Positions 59,701 through 60,000 of a stretch of 60,000 nt of DNA are shown one piece after another. The translations under genes were made by a program, and so were the position numbers. Under the pieces are notes generated by a model, which did no database searches, was not told the DNA's origin, and saw nothing but the letters and a program-made list of their open reading frames with translations. The DNA lies in NCBI GenBank assembly GCA_030704615.1, contig CM060731.1:40178001-40238000 (forward strand), in the 5' to 3' direction. This DNA comes from Takakia lepidozioides (taxonomy: Eukaryota; Streptophyta; Takakiopsida; Takakiales; Takakiaceae). Every line of letters begins with the position of its first letter. The first letter of the stretch is position 1.

Positions 59701-60000
59701 CCTACCTATCTGAAGCATGGCCAGTGGTCCTGGAAGCGGTGACTCTGGATGCTGTTCCTGCATCAACTGGAGAGCCTAAAGAAAAGGAAAATACTAAGTC
59801 AGGCACAGGCAAAGGCCTAGAAATAAATGCAGTGGAATTCAAGCAGATATGGGGGCTCGCCATTCTCATGTTAAGCGGTGAGGAGCCTAAGGGATTGGAC
59901 AGTAAGCGCTCCATCACAAGCTTTCCTTCCTTCAATGGACGCCTTCTTAGCACTGGTCCAGCATTCAATTATCAGCTTGTAGCCCTACGTGCGCTTCGAT
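38727..60000 (+). CDS. SWEETIE: SWEETIE / HEATR5-like giant HEAT-repeat protein, 5' part of gene
   Basis: Starts MAEGGELSKLGILVAQLESI; 39 exons in the window, about 1,542 codons, open at the right edge. The plant protein is about 2,200 aa. Exons: 38727-38876, 40059-40275, 40576-40682, 41500-41736, 42021-42110, 42548-42638, 42841-42905, 43253-43351, 43818-43907, 45606-45686, 45958-46026, 46310-46435, 46883-46986, 47211-47343, 47622-47731, 47948-48064, 48443-48613, 48878-48964, 49170-49263, 49885-49953, 50362-50481, 50828-50896, 51231-51335, 51599-51687, 52193-52349, 52570-52719, 52980-53029, 53268-53367, 53632-53688, 54018-54085, 56704-56797, 57080-57306, 57538-57667, 58000-58068, 58269-58325, 58516-58602, 58978-59106, 59236-59436, 59640 onward. 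All junctions keep frame. Landmarks: GDSISIYSRASSLQGWLSD, VEAALTLRSLAEVDPTC, DASLGPWVPGR, IGRLINAIVAVLGPELAPGS, FTQQLALFAPQAVSVHLHV. Arabidopsis SWEETIE affects sugar metabolism and growth; animal HEATR5 and yeast Laa1 act with AP-1 trafficking. The junction after exon 30 may miss a short exon. Confidence 0.93.
39343..39934 (+). other. Two exon-like open segments in SWEETIE intron 1
   Basis: 39,343-39,567 (75 codons, acceptor GACAG before, donor GTGAGT after) and 39,737-39,934 (65 codons to a TAG, acceptor GGTTTAG before) are both phase 0 and open. The second begins QLQQELSDHKNVREVSQSKG and later reads LIRLRVHEIQVLHRKIYELM, coiled-coil-like. Spliced after SWEETIE exon 1 they would give a 190-aa alternative product with a new C terminus. 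No family is recognised; they may be remnants of another gene. Confidence 0.4.
44142..45232 (+). mobile_element. 5'-truncated LINE (family A), copy 1, in SWEETIE intron 9
   Basis: Flanked by a 9-bp duplication TCTCTTCAG (44,133-44,141 and 45,233-45,241). It encodes the C-terminal end of a LINE polyprotein: VKKTMLCRVIRPALEYGSAI, VLKEWMSACSK, RWWGQLQHM, then a Cys/His finger CNCPLCAQPEDSIHFLIHCP (zf-RVT type). A one-base deletion in a G run near 44,717 shifts frame relative to copy 2. The 3' end is ...ATGAGTACAA with no poly(A). Reverse transcriptase and endonuclease are missing through truncation. Confidence 0.85.
54952..55012. repeat. LINE B terminal motif, left inverted copy
   Basis: (GAAAT)n followed by GGTGCTTTATAACGTCCGCG, GAAAGCTC, GAGCTTATGGGA; inverted relative to 56,294-56,357. 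Confidence 0.85.
55326..56006 (+). mobile_element. 5'-truncated LINE (family A), copy 2, inserted in LINE B
   Basis: Flanked by a 13-bp duplication TCTATCCGTAAAA (55,313-55,325 and 56,007-56,019). It is very close to 44,552-45,232 of copy 1 and ends at the same ATGAGTACAA. Here the reading frame is continuous from EILKDLDLDPQVLTLLDKSD through the finger CNCPLCGQSEDSIHFLIHCP to the stop at 55,998-56,000. Truncation is more severe than in copy 1. Confidence 0.88.
56294..56357. repeat. LINE B terminal motif, right inverted copy
   Basis: TCCCATAAGCTCTTTGAGCT, TTCCGCGGACGTTATAAAG, ACC and (ATTTC)n; reverse complement of the motif at 54,952-55,012. A further (ATTTC)n stretch lies at 56,245-56,267. 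Confidence 0.85.

Noticed and set aside
1-60000. tRNA, rRNA or other structured RNA genes
   Set aside because: I looked for tRNA-like A/B box and cloverleaf patterns and rRNA motifs and found none that I could support by eye.

Overview
The window looks like nuclear DNA of a land plant, most likely a seedless plant such as a fern (inference). Evidence for this: a large PLS-DYW pentatricopeptide (PPR) gene of the C-to-U editing type, plant-type versions of SWEETIE/HEATR5, V-ATPase subunit F and augmin subunit 5, many short GT-AG exons, and dense decayed retroelements. I assembled the exons by hand from splice signals, reading phase and remembered family sequences; no alignment was run.

Left part (1-8.96 kb): a damaged non-LTR retrotransposon on the minus strand (1-3.27 kb), an augmin subunit 5 pseudogene (3.48-4.12 kb), a relic of a PDF-motif exon (5.2-5.5 kb), a DUF247 C-terminal relic (5.8-6.3 kb), a non-autonomous piggyBac-like element with TTAA ends (6.49-7.71 kb) and a stretch with heat-shock-element motifs near 8.2 kb.

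Central part (8.96-26.4 kb): two minus-strand Ty3/gypsy-like elements of one family. The first (8,962-20,433) has gag, protease, a cytosine-5 DNA methyltransferase domain, a scar where reverse transcriptase/RNase H should be, an intact integrase core and a PHD finger at the integrase C terminus. It also holds a 2.4-kb minisatellite, an aberrant 3' LTR and a probable AATG(T) target duplication. The second (about 21,690-26,416) keeps only LTR/leader and gag.

Right part (26.4-60 kb): simple repeats and small relics (a LINE endonuclease piece and an ABCB transporter piece), then three genes. (i) 31,308-36,082, plus: a seven-exon model whose phases all agree, fusing three OSB-type PDF motifs to a complete PPR-E-DYW protein (about 1,239 aa). 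(ii) 36,848-38,119, minus: complete V-ATPase subunit F, 4 exons, 130 aa. (iii) 38,727 to beyond the right edge, plus: SWEETIE/HEATR5-like giant HEAT-repeat gene, 39 exons and about 1,542 codons in the window. Genes ii and iii share a 607-bp divergent promoter interval. SWEETIE introns carry two 5'-truncated LINE copies with target-site duplications and a nested, inverted LINE cluster.

The two most unusual items are the PDF-PPR-DYW fusion gene and the retrotransposon carrying both a DNA-methylation writer and a PHD-type reader module.
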